64,000 bases of DNA from Thraustochytrium sp. TN22. Lineage: Eukaryota; Sar; Bigyra; Thraustochytrida; Thraustochytriidae. The stretch spans positions 1-64,000 of the forward strand of contig JABLUY010000014.1 in the NCBI GenBank assembly GCA_013306675.1, written 5' to 3'. Made by a program: the position numbers and the translations under genes. Below the pieces are notes generated by a model. That model saw only the letters and a list, made by a program, of their open reading frames with translations, made no database searches and was not told the DNA's origin. Positions 19,480-27,781 of the stretch are shown here, in pieces (the first letter of the stretch is position 1; each line of letters begins with the position of its first letter).

Positions 19480-22400
19480 ATGGACGCGGACATCCTGCGC
19501 ACGCAGCTGCGCAAGACGCTCGTGTCGTCGCGGCGCGGCTTCGAGCTGGACGAGAAGGACTCCGACTCCGACTCCGAGAGCGGCAGCGGCAGCGGCAGCG
19601 GCAGCAGCCTCAGCGGCAGCAGCAGCGAAGAAGAGGAGGAAGAGGAAGAAGAAGAAGAGGAGGACGAGGAAGGCGGCGCCCAGAAGCAGGCGCAGCAGGG
19701 CCACCAGCAGGAAGAGGACGACGAGGAGGATGACGAGGACGACGAGGACGACGAGGAGGATGACGAGAGCGGCGGGGAGGCCGCGTCGCCGCACCCAGTG
19801 CTGGGCGCGCAGGACAGCTCGGAGTCTCTGGGCGCGCAGATCAAGCGGCACGGCGCGTCGCAAGAGCCGACAGCCGCGGCGCTAGGGCTCGCGGGCCAAG
19901 GGGAGGACGAGGACGAGGACGGGGAGGACGGCAAGGGCGTCGCGAAGCACACGAGCCACGCGTCGGTGCTCGAGGCGTGGTCGCGACAGATCGAGGAGAC
20001 GCTCGGTAGCCGGCCGCCCAAGCCACGGCGGCACGAGCGCGCCGGCAGCGATGACTTTGGGGACGAGGATGACGCCGCGACCAGGGAGGCCTTTGGCGTG
20101 CAGTACTCGGCGGCGCATGCGCTGCCGGCGGAGCCGCCATCGGCGGCGGCAGCGAGCGAGGCGGACGACTTTACGCCGGGCGCCCAGTCGCGCGAAGACC
20201 TCGAGAACCTCGGCAAGACCTTTTTGCGCGTCAAGGCGGAGACGGGTGTGTGGCTGGACCGCGTGCTGGGAAGCTCCATGTTCGCGGAGGGCGGCGACAG
20301 GGACGCCTCGGACACACAGACACTCTTCGAGGTGCTCAAGTCGGGCGTGGTGCTGTGCCGCGTGGCCAACAAGCTTTTGCCCGGGTGCATTCCGAGCTTC
20401 ACGAGCGACTTCACTCGCGAGTCCTCGTACATGGTGCCTTTGAGCGAGCGCGAGAACATCAAGCGCTTCATTCGTGCGTGCCGTGACGCCATGAGCATCC
20501 CGGACTCGCTGCTTTTTGAGGTGGGCGACCTGCACAATATGCAAAACATCCCCAAGGTGGTGCTCTCACTCCGCGCCGTCGCCGAGTATGCCCGCAAGTA
20601 TCTGCACTCTTCGCCTGAGGTGCACTGGCGCAAGCTGGAGCGCGTACCGTTGGCGGACGATGAGGACGCTGTGCTGATGGCATCCGCGGAAATGTCAAAG
20701 ATGGACAGCGCCACGGTCCACCACATGTACGCGGTGGAGTCGCCGGCCAAGGATTCTCCGACCAAGAAGGCCCGGGGGCGGGCGCCAGAGGAGGCGGACT
20801 TTGAGGACCGTAAGCGCAACATCCAGAAGAACCTCGTACTCAACACGCTGACGCTGCAACAGCAAGCGGACGCGGCCAGGTCCGGCGGCGGTGGCTCGCC
20901 CGCGGGCGGGGGCCCGGGCGGCCCTGCCTTTGCCAAGGTGGCGCGCGGCTCTTCGCCGGAGCGCGGCGGGCTGCCGACGGACGCGACGCTGCCGTCACCC
21001 GTGAACGTTGACGCGGAGGCTGGCGCGGCGGGCGTGGAGGACTGGCTGCGCGGACTGGGTATGTCGGCGTACGCGGAGTCTTTTGCGGAGGAGGGCTGGG
21101 ACGAGCTGGCGACCGTGGCGCTCATGACCGAGGCCGACCTTCACGACGTGGGCGTGCGCAAGCGCGGCCACCTGCGCAAGTTGGTAAGCGCGATCCAGCG
21201 TCTCAAGAGCGGGGGCGGCGCGAGCGCTGCGTCGGCGCGCTCGGGCCAGGGCTCGCCCCTTGGAGGGGCGCTAGCGTTGGCGGCGGGCGCCAAATCGTTC
21301 TCGGAGCGCGCCGGCTCGCCGGAGCGCGCGAGCCGCAGCCGCATGTCGGTGTCGCCGCGCGGCGGCCTGGCCGCCTCGCTGCAGAGTGTCGCGGCGCTCG
21401 GGTCGCGCGGCCTGTACGAGATGGACCGGCGCGAATTGTACAACAAGGACGTGATGTGGGCGCAGTGCCGTGCGCGCGCCAACGTGACCATGGACTTGGA
21501 GGACGCCAAGGCGATCTGGGCGCTCCTGCACAACCTGCACGCGCGCGCCGAGAGCGGGCCGTTCGCCTCGGGCCAGCCCGTGCCGACCAAGCGCGCCATG
21601 GGTCACCTCGTGGGCATGGCCGAGGACGTGGTGCGCTCGCTCATGCCTTTTGACGCACCCATTGTGCTGGACCTGGGGTGGGACTCGCTCAAGTGCGGCT
21701 ACGTCTTTAGCAGCGCGCCCGTGCTCGTGCCCTCGGTCGTCGGCAAGTACAGCTTCGGGGGTGGGAGCCCGAGTAATGGCGCGAGCGCCGCCGGGCCCAA
21801 TGCGAGCGCCAGCGTTCGCGGGCGCGCCTCGCCGTCCGCGCGCGGCGCCTGCGTCGGTCGCCACGTCTTTGACCAGTGCCAGGCTGCCTATGGGCTGGGC
21901 GGCGGGTCCACGCGCGGGCCGGGCATGGGCCTGGAACAGGGCACGTTTTCGGTGCGGCGCGCCATGCACCGCGGCATGGACTCTATCGTGGATCCGCAAG
22001 TTGTGGAGTGGGACGACATGGAGGCGCTGCTGAGTCACATGTACCGCGAAGTGCTTCAGGCCGACGCAGAGCAGCACCCGGTCCTGGTTGTGGAGCCGTG
22101 CCGGCGGTGGAGCGCGCCGGAGCGCAAGCGCATGGCCGAGATCGTTCTTGGTCGCTTCCACGCACCCGCCATTTACTTCACGCCAGCCGCGCCTCTCGTA
22201 GCGTACAAGGCCTCCCTCAAGAGCTGCGTCGTGCTGGACCTGGGCGAGTCGCGGTCCACGGCCAGCGTGGTCTTCAACAGCCGTCTGGTCAAGGACGCTG
22301 TCGCCAACTCGCCCATTGGCGGCCTGCAGCTCACGGAGCTCATGATGCAGTCGCTCACGCAGGACGGCTACGACTTCAAGTCGGTCTTTGAGGCGCAGAA

Positions 22401-23676
22401 TCCGGGTCGTTTCTCTTCGACGCGCAGTTTCCTCGAGCAGGAGATGGCGCGCGAGATCAAGGACCGCGTCTGCCAGGTCTCTCAGCAGTACGAGGAGGTC
22501 GTTGTGGCGCCCGAGGGCCTCCCCACTTACCTGAGCGACTACCTGCCGCGCGTCAGCCGCGGTGCGCCCTACATGAACGTTGGCGAGGCGCGCGTGCGCG
22601 TGCCGGAGGCGCTCTTCGCGCCCGACATTGTTCGCCGCGACCAGTTCTACAACGGCGGAAGCCTGCCAAGCATCATTAAAGAGGCGCTCGCGCAGTGCAC
22701 CGAGGCGGTCGCGGCCGCCGCGGCCGAGACCGTGCTGCTCTGCGGCGGCATGGCCAACCTGCCGGGGCTGCCGGGCCGCCTCCAGAAGGAGCTCAACGAG
22801 ATGTTTGCGCTCGAGTCGCGCAAGCCGCCGCGGGTCGTCGTCGCCAGCGATGATGACAACCCCGGCGACACGGTTTCGAACCCGCTCTTCTCGGCCTGGC
22901 AGGGCGGCAGCCAGCTCGCGCTGCAGCACGACTTCCAGTCGCGCTGGATCGCTCGAGAGGCCTTCCTTGACAAGGGCGACCGCCTCCTGCTTGAGTCGGC
23001 CGTCGCCGAGGGGCTTGGCCCGTTCCCGCTCTACAGCGCCGACACGGCCCTCTACAAGGCCAACCGCGCCGTGCACTCGCTGCGGGATCTCATGGCCGTC
23101 TTGGAGCGCCCCCCTGGCGCGGCGCCTGCCGCCGCCACCTCGCCCTCGCCGACTGCCACGTCCATGGTGCCGTCTGCATCTGCATCTGCATCGGCTTCGG
23201 CTTCGGCTTCGGCTTCGGCAGCGTCGACGCCGGTCCCTCCGCCGCCCATTGACGTGTCAGGCGACGCGCCACGCAACAGCGAGGTCAGAGACACGCTCTC
23301 GCCGCGCTCGCTCAAGGGCATGATAAACGACGTTGCCGTCTACCTGGACCACCACGGTTGCCCCGAGGTCTTCATCCTCGATGTCAAAATGCACCTGTAC
23401 GACGTCTACTCGCGGCAGCCTCCGCGCCGGCGGCTCTCTGTGGAGGACGTGCTCGCCATCCTGCCCGACACCCTCCGCGACCGCCTGCGCCAGTACCTGT
23501 CGGCGGCCAACTTCACCGCCGCCTCGTCCGCCGCCGCTGCCGCGGCCGCCAGTCAGCCCCGGAAACCACCTGGCGGCGCTCTCCACGTCGACGGCGTGCT
23601 TGACTACGACGACTCCGGCGACTCCGACTCGGACGAAGACGACGAAGGCGAGGTCCACTTCGCCATGGCGATCTAG
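19480..23676 (+). CDS. CH-SAM-actin-related fusion protein
   Basis: A 1398-residue protein with an unusual combination. After an acidic Ser/Glu/Asp N-terminus comes a calponin-homology domain at about 244-375 (LFEVLKSGVVLCRVANKLLP, then ENIKRFIRACRD). A SAM domain follows at about 519-578 (VEDWLRGLGMSAYAESFAEE, KRGHLRKLVSAI). From about 726 to 1150 is an actin-like fold: phosphate loop APIVLDLGWDSLKCGY, VVLDLGESRSTASVV, and the late actin motif ETVLLCGGMANLPGLPGRL. The tail is a helical segment at about 1278-1350 and a Ser/Ala repeat. CH domains bind F-actin and SAM domains oligomerise, so a cytoskeletal scaffold is inferred. It is not a conventional actin: inserts split the fold, and the phosphate loops are only partly conserved, so ATP binding is uncertain. 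No named ARP class fits. Confidence 0.8.
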   Translation: MDADILRTQLRKTLVSSRRGFELDEKDSDSDSESGSGSGSGSSLSGSSSEEEEEEEEEEEEDEEGGAQKQAQQGHQQEEDDEEDDEDDEDDEEDDESGGEAASPHPVLGAQDSSESLGAQIKRHGASQEPTAAALGLAGQGEDEDEDGEDGKGVAKHTSHASVLEAWSRQIEETLGSRPPKPRRHERAGSDDFGDEDDAATREAFGVQYSAAHALPAEPPSAAAASEADDFTPGAQSREDLENLGKTFLRVKAETGVWLDRVLGSSMFAEGGDRDASDTQTLFEVLKSGVVLCRVANKLLPGCIPSFTSDFTRESSYMVPLSERENIKRFIRACRDAMSIPDSLLFEVGDLHNMQNIPKVVLSLRAVAEYARKYLHSSPEVHWRKLERVPLADDEDAVLMASAEMSKMDSATVHHMYAVESPAKDSPTKKARGRAPEEADFEDRKRNIQKNLVLNTLTLQQQADAARSGGGGSPAGGGPGGPAFAKVARGSSPERGGLPTDATLPSPVNVDAEAGAAGVEDWLRGLGMSAYAESFAEEGWDELATVALMTEADLHDVGVRKRGHLRKLVSAIQRLKSGGGASAASARSGQGSPLGGALALAAGAKSFSERAGSPERASRSRMSVSPRGGLAASLQSVAALGSRGLYEMDRRELYNKDVMWAQCRARANVTMDLEDAKAIWALLHNLHARAESGPFASGQPVPTKRAMGHLVGMAEDVVRSLMPFDAPIVLDLGWDSLKCGYVFSSAPVLVPSVVGKYSFGGGSPSNGASAAGPNASASVRGRASPSARGACVGRHVFDQCQAAYGLGGGSTRGPGMGLEQGTFSVRRAMHRGMDSIVDPQVVEWDDMEALLSHMYREVLQADAEQHPVLVVEPCRRWSAPERKRMAEIVLGRFHAPAIYFTPAAPLVAYKASLKSCVVLDLGESRSTASVVFNSRLVKDAVANSPIGGLQLTELMMQSLTQDGYDFKSVFEAQNPGRFSSTRSFLEQEMAREIKDRVCQVSQQYEEVVVAPEGLPTYLSDYLPRVSRGAPYMNVGEARVRVPEALFAPDIVRRDQFYNGGSLPSIIKEALAQCTEAVAAAAAETVLLCGGMANLPGLPGRLQKELNEMFALESRKPPRVVVASDDDNPGDTVSNPLFSAWQGGSQLALQHDFQSRWIAREAFLDKGDRLLLESAVAEGLGPFPLYSADTALYKANRAVHSLRDLMAVLERPPGAAPAAATSPSPTATSMVPSASASASASASASASAASTPVPPPPIDVSGDAPRNSEVRDTLSPRSLKGMINDVAVYLDHHGCPEVFILDVKMHLYDVYSRQPPRRRLSVEDVLAILPDTLRDRLRQYLSAANFTAASSAAAAAAASQPRKPPGGALHVDGVLDYDDSGDSDSDEDDEGEVHFAMAI

Positions 23677-24285
23677 AGCAGAGCTAGTTTCGACTCGAAC
23701 GACCGGTCCTGCACCGTGGCGAGGTCCACTTCGCCTTGGCAATCTCTCTCTAGCTAGCTAGAGCAAGCAAGCGAGCCAGAGCTAGCCAGCTAGCTAGCTA
23801 GCTAGGCCTACTAAGAGCTTTAGAACCAACCAACCAACCATCCTCCGCCCGCCGGCACCAAGCTGGAAGTGCGTGGAAGTGCATTTGCAGAGAGCGACGC
23901 TGGCTCCGGCGAGCGAGCGCGCCAAGGCGAGCGCGCTTGGCTCGACTCGATTCGATTCGACTCGACTCGACCCCGACCCGAGTCGCCTCGCCTCGCCTCG
24001 CCTCGCCTCGCTTCCGCCCGGACTAGGCGGCGGGCGCGGCCTCGATCGCCCCGCCACGGCCGCCGCGGCCACGCGCGCGCAGCGCGTGCCCTCCTGCGGC
24101 GGCACGTGCGCGGCGCGTGCGTCGTCCCCACGAAGAGCGGCGCAACAGAAGAGGTGCAGCAGCCGCCAAAGCCAAAGCCGGCCTACCTCCCGCGGCGCGC
24201 AGCGGCAGACCCCCGCGCGGAGTGGCGGGGCGCGGCGCGGGGCGCAGCGGGCCGGCGCGCGCGAAGCGAGGGCGGCGGCCCCGGC
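23677..24285. other. Intergenic region with TAGC arrays and CGCCT repeat
   Basis: TAGC arrays occur at 23751-23757 and about 23777-23806, directly downstream of the CH-SAM-actin gene. A CTCGA-type repeat (about 23940-23970) and a CGCCT array (about 23985-24010) precede the next gene. The frame upstream of 24286 remains open but encodes only Arg/Ala-rich sequence. Confidence 0.65.
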
Positions 24286-26352
24286 ATGCAGCGCGGAATG
24301 CGGAGCATGGCGGCCGCCGCGCGGCGCAGCCTGTCCGGGCGCGCGAGCCACTCGAGCCGCGCGAGCCGCGCGAACAGGGCCAGCCGCGGCGCGGAGCAGC
24401 AGGGCGCCGGCGAGGAGGAGAAGGACGTGGTGGACTTCCGCGGGCTGAGCCTGGCGTTCCTGCAGCAGCTCGTGCGGGAGGTGCAGGCCGGCGCGCTCGC
24501 GGACGGCGTGGAGCTGTACGTGGCGAAGCGCGCGCTCGCGGACGGCGTGCCCAAGGGAGCGACGCTGGAGGTGGTCGGCAGTGAGGGGGCGCAGCTTGTG
24601 GGGCGCGCGGCGTACGTGGAGGCGCCGGTGCGATTCGAGCCAGGGCGAGACGCCGAGCCCAAGGCGCGCGAGGACTGGACGACGGAGGACGTCGCGGAGC
24701 ACGTGGTGATGGCGCGCGGCAAGGACCTCCCGGTGGCGGAGCAGATTTACCTGCACGCAGCGCCGGGCGATGCGGTGGGGCGCGAGTTCCAGGGCACCTT
24801 TGTGAGCCAGGCGCGCCGGTGCCGGTTCGCCGACCTGGTGGCGGCGCTGACGACGCAGTTCGCGCAGGAGGACCCGCGCGAGGTCTTCTTGTGGCTGGAC
24901 GTCTTCTGCGCGAACCAGCCGCTGCTCATGAGCTCGGAGCTGGCGCCGGCGCGCGTGCGCAAGGCGCGGTACCGGCTGCTGACGCTGGGTCTGCACGAGG
25001 CCATCGCGCGCTTCGAGGCGGCCGTGATCTTTTTCGACCGCTGGGACGCGCCGGCGCCGCTGCAGCGCGCGTGGTGCGTGTGGGAGATTTACGGCGCCAA
25101 GCGCAGCGGGCGCCCGCTGCACGTCATGTTCGCGCCCGGCCAGGAGGCGCGCTTCGTGGAGCAGCTGCTGGCGGACGCGGACCAGGTCGCGCAAATCACG
25201 GCGGACAACCTGGACATGCGCAAGGCGCAGGCGTGGAAGGCCGAGGACAAGGCGATGATTGACGAGGCCGTCGAAACGACCATTGACGGCGGTTTCGTGA
25301 CGCTCAACGCCGAGATGAACGCGCAGACGCGCGACTGGCTCGCCGCCATGGCGCAGGCCGCCGTGGCCGAGGCTCGCGCTGCGGCGCCGCAGGACCCGGA
25401 ACGCCTGGCGCGCCTGCTGGCGCAGACCGGCTACCTGCTGCGCGCACAGGGCCGCGACGAGGAGGCGTTGCGGCTCTTCGAGGAGGCGCTGGCGCTCGTC
25501 CAGCGCGACCTTGGCCCGCGGCACCCCTTCGCGGCCACCACGCTCAACAACATGGGCGGCGTCCTGGAGAACCTCGGCCGCTTCGAAGAGGCCCTCGGGC
25601 TCTTTGAGGAGGCGCTGGCCATCACGCGCGAGGCTCTGGGCGAGCGCCACGCCGACGTTGCCGTCACGCTCAACAACATGGGCATGGTCTACCACGCGGA
25701 GGACCGCCTCGAGGACGCCGTGACGGTCTACAAGGAGGCGCTTGCCATCGCCGAGGCCGCGGGGGGGCGCCGGTCCCCGGCCGTCGGCGAGACGCTCAGC
25801 AACCTCGCGCAGGTCTACTCGAGCCAGGGCCGCCTCGACGAGGCGCTCGAGCACTTTGAGCGCGCCCTTGCCATCGCCCGCGCCGCCTACGGCCCGCGCC
25901 ACCCGGCCGTCGGCGTCGCGCTCAACAACGTCGCCATGGCCTACAGTCGCCTCGGCCTCACCGACGAGGCGCTCCGCGTCTACGTGCAGGCTCTCGACGT
26001 CGTCATCGAGACGCTCGGGCCGCGCCACCAGAACGCCGCCACCACGCTCAACAACATCGCTCTGCTCGAGGACCGCCAGGGCCGCTTCGACGACGCCCTG
26101 CGCCACCTCGAGGAGGCGCTCTCCATCCGCGAGGAGATCTTGGGCCCCACGCACCCGGACGTCGCCACCACGCTCTACAACCTCGGCGGGCTCCACGCCT
26201 CCCGTCGGAATTGGGACGCGGCCCTTGACTACTACAGCCGCGCGGAGACCGCCTGGGTCCTCTCCCTCGGCCCCGACCACCCGGACACCCTGGACGCCCA
26301 GGACGAGATCGCCCGCTGCCTTCGTCACCTCAGCCCGCAGCCTGATAAGTAG
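24286..26352 (+). CDS. Kinesin-light-chain-type TPR protein with TIR-like N-terminal domain
   Basis: A 688-residue protein. Residues about 371-680 are seven TPRs of the kinesin-light-chain type spaced by 42 residues (for example RHPFAATTLNNMGGVLENLG, then GRFEEALGLFEEAL). Before them lies a globular domain with EVFLWLDVFCANQ near residue 200 and RAWCVWEIYGA near residue 260. I recognise this arrangement from TPR proteins common in algae and other protists, where the N-terminal part resembles a TIR-like effector or signalling domain; its activity is not known to me. The TPR block should be a protein-binding scaffold. ATG 24286 was chosen because the upstream frame has no conserved sequence; an inner Met at residue 8 is also possible. 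It lacks a kinesin-binding coiled coil, so it is not a true light chain. Confidence 0.75.
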   Translation: MQRGMRSMAAAARRSLSGRASHSSRASRANRASRGAEQQGAGEEEKDVVDFRGLSLAFLQQLVREVQAGALADGVELYVAKRALADGVPKGATLEVVGSEGAQLVGRAAYVEAPVRFEPGRDAEPKAREDWTTEDVAEHVVMARGKDLPVAEQIYLHAAPGDAVGREFQGTFVSQARRCRFADLVAALTTQFAQEDPREVFLWLDVFCANQPLLMSSELAPARVRKARYRLLTLGLHEAIARFEAAVIFFDRWDAPAPLQRAWCVWEIYGAKRSGRPLHVMFAPGQEARFVEQLLADADQVAQITADNLDMRKAQAWKAEDKAMIDEAVETTIDGGFVTLNAEMNAQTRDWLAAMAQAAVAEARAAAPQDPERLARLLAQTGYLLRAQGRDEEALRLFEEALALVQRDLGPRHPFAATTLNNMGGVLENLGRFEEALGLFEEALAITREALGERHADVAVTLNNMGMVYHAEDRLEDAVTVYKEALAIAEAAGGRRSPAVGETLSNLAQVYSSQGRLDEALEHFERALAIARAAYGPRHPAVGVALNNVAMAYSRLGLTDEALRVYVQALDVVIETLGPRHQNAATTLNNIALLEDRQGRFDDALRHLEEALSIREEILGPTHPDVATTLYNLGGLHASRRNWDAALDYYSRAETAWVLSLGPDHPDTLDAQDEIARCLRHLSPQPDK

Positions 26353-26728
26353 CCTTCCCAGTTGCCATTTCCGGCCCTCGCGGCCGCGATGATGAACAAG
26401 ATCAAATGCAGAGACTTGCAGTGCAGTGCGCTGCAGCGCTCCTCCCGCTCCTAAGTGATCGCGTGCGCACGTGCCGTGGCCGGTGCTTGCGGCGCGCCGT
26501 GCTGGTGCTCGACTCGCCCTCGTGCTTGCCCTTGTGTGGCTGCAGCCTGCCTGCCTGCCTGCCTCAGGCGGCTTGGTCGCGCGCGCAGACGCCGAAGGCT
26601 GGGCGGGCGAGGTTGCGCGGCGTCTGCGGCGCGGCGGCGCGGAAAGGGGCGGGCGGCGAGGCGCTCGCTGCTCGGGTCTCGTCTCGCAGCGCAGTCGCGA
26701 GCGGCGGTGGCGGCGGGCCGGGAGGAGG
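26353..26728. other. Intergenic region upstream of HisA
   Basis: A 376-bp spacer with a short TGCC run near 26550. No gene is seen; the promoter of HisA is expected here. Confidence 0.5.
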
Positions 26729-27643
26729 ATGAAGTTCCGGCCGTGCATCGACCTGCACGAGGGCTGCGTGAAGCAGATCGTGGGCGGCACGCTGACGGAC
26801 GACGCGAGCGCGGCGCCGGAGACGAACTTCACGACGGACAGGTCCGCCGGGCAGTTCGCTGACCTGTACCGGCGCGACGCGCTCAAGGGCGGCCATGTGA
26901 TCATGCTGGGCAAGGGCAACGAGAAGGCGGCGCTCGAGGCGCTGCGCGCGTTCCCGGGCGGCCTGCAGGTGGGCGGCGGCGTGAACCCCGAGAACGCGGC
27001 CAAGTACCTGGAGGCGGGCGCGTCGCACGTGATCGTGACCTCGTACGTGTTCCGCGACGGGTCGATCGACTTTGAGCGGCTCAAGGAACTGGAGGAGGCC
27101 GTGGGCGCGGACCGGCTCGTGCTGGATCTGAGCTGCCGCAGCCGCAGCGACCAAGGGCGGGTGCGGTACTACGTGGTGACGGACCGGTGGCAGAAGTTCA
27201 CGGACTTTGAGATCACGGAGGAGAACGTCAAAATGCTTGCGACGCACTGCGCCGAGTTCCTGGTCCACGGCGTGGACGTCGAGGGCAAGCGCGTGGGCAT
27301 CATGGGCGACCTGGTGGAGATGCTGGGCCGGTGGTCGCCCATCCCAGTCACGTACGCGGGCGGTGCACGCAACATCGACGACCTGGAGCTCGTGAAGCTG
27401 CTGGGCCAGGGCCGCGTTGACCTCACGATTGGCAGCGCGCTGGACATCTTTGGAGGCTCGCTCTCGTATGACACGGTGGTGAAGTGGCACTATGCCAACA
27501 TGCTGGGCGACGACATTCAGGGTGCCACGAACGTGAGCGCGGGGATGCGCCTTCTCAGTGTGTCGGCGCGCGCCTCGTTGGAGGCGGACCGCACGGCGGC
27601 CTCGGCGCACGCGGCGTTTCGCGCGGCGTTGGACCTGGCGTAA
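26729..27643 (+). CDS. HIS6: HisA, phosphoribosylformimino-AICAR-ribotide isomerase
   Basis: A 304-residue (beta-alpha)8 enzyme of the eukaryotic HIS6/HisA type, performing the Amadori isomerisation that is the fourth step of histidine synthesis. It opens with RPCIDLHEGCVKQIVGGTLT, as in yeast HIS6, with catalytic Asp8. Other matches are FADLYRRD, QVGGGVNPENAAKYLEAGAS, VLDLSCRS and VTYAGGARNIDDLELV. The second catalytic Asp is D183 in HGVDVEG. The end DIFGGSLSYDTVVKWH also fits, followed by a short tail. The start is fixed by the conserved N-terminus. No other his gene is in the window. Its presence implies histidine prototrophy, which fits an alga or other free-living protist. Confidence 0.95.
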   Translation: MKFRPCIDLHEGCVKQIVGGTLTDDASAAPETNFTTDRSAGQFADLYRRDALKGGHVIMLGKGNEKAALEALRAFPGGLQVGGGVNPENAAKYLEAGASHVIVTSYVFRDGSIDFERLKELEEAVGADRLVLDLSCRSRSDQGRVRYYVVTDRWQKFTDFEITEENVKMLATHCAEFLVHGVDVEGKRVGIMGDLVEMLGRWSPIPVTYAGGARNIDDLELVKLLGQGRVDLTIGSALDIFGGSLSYDTVVKWHYANMLGDDIQGATNVSAGMRLLSVSARASLEADRTAASAHAAFRAALDLA

Positions 27644-27781
27644 GGACGATCGATCTTGGATCTTTGTTTGCTTGCTTGCTTGTCTGCGCTTGTCTGCTTG
27701 CCTGCTTGCTACTTCTCGCATAGAAAAACCTGGTTGGTCACGGCTGATGGGCCGTGCCTTTTCGCTCGATTACGTCTATGA

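Noticed and set aside
18936-21125. A 729-codon minus-strand frame over the start of the CH-SAM-actin gene
   Set aside because: Mostly Ser-rich low complexity, the antisense image of GAA/GAG/GCG-rich coding sequence. No motif is visible.
23794-27084. A 1096-codon open frame on the minus strand over the TPR and HisA genes
   Set aside because: It is antisense to two well-supported genes, is rich in Arg, Ala and His and has no domain. Long antisense frames are expected at this GC content.
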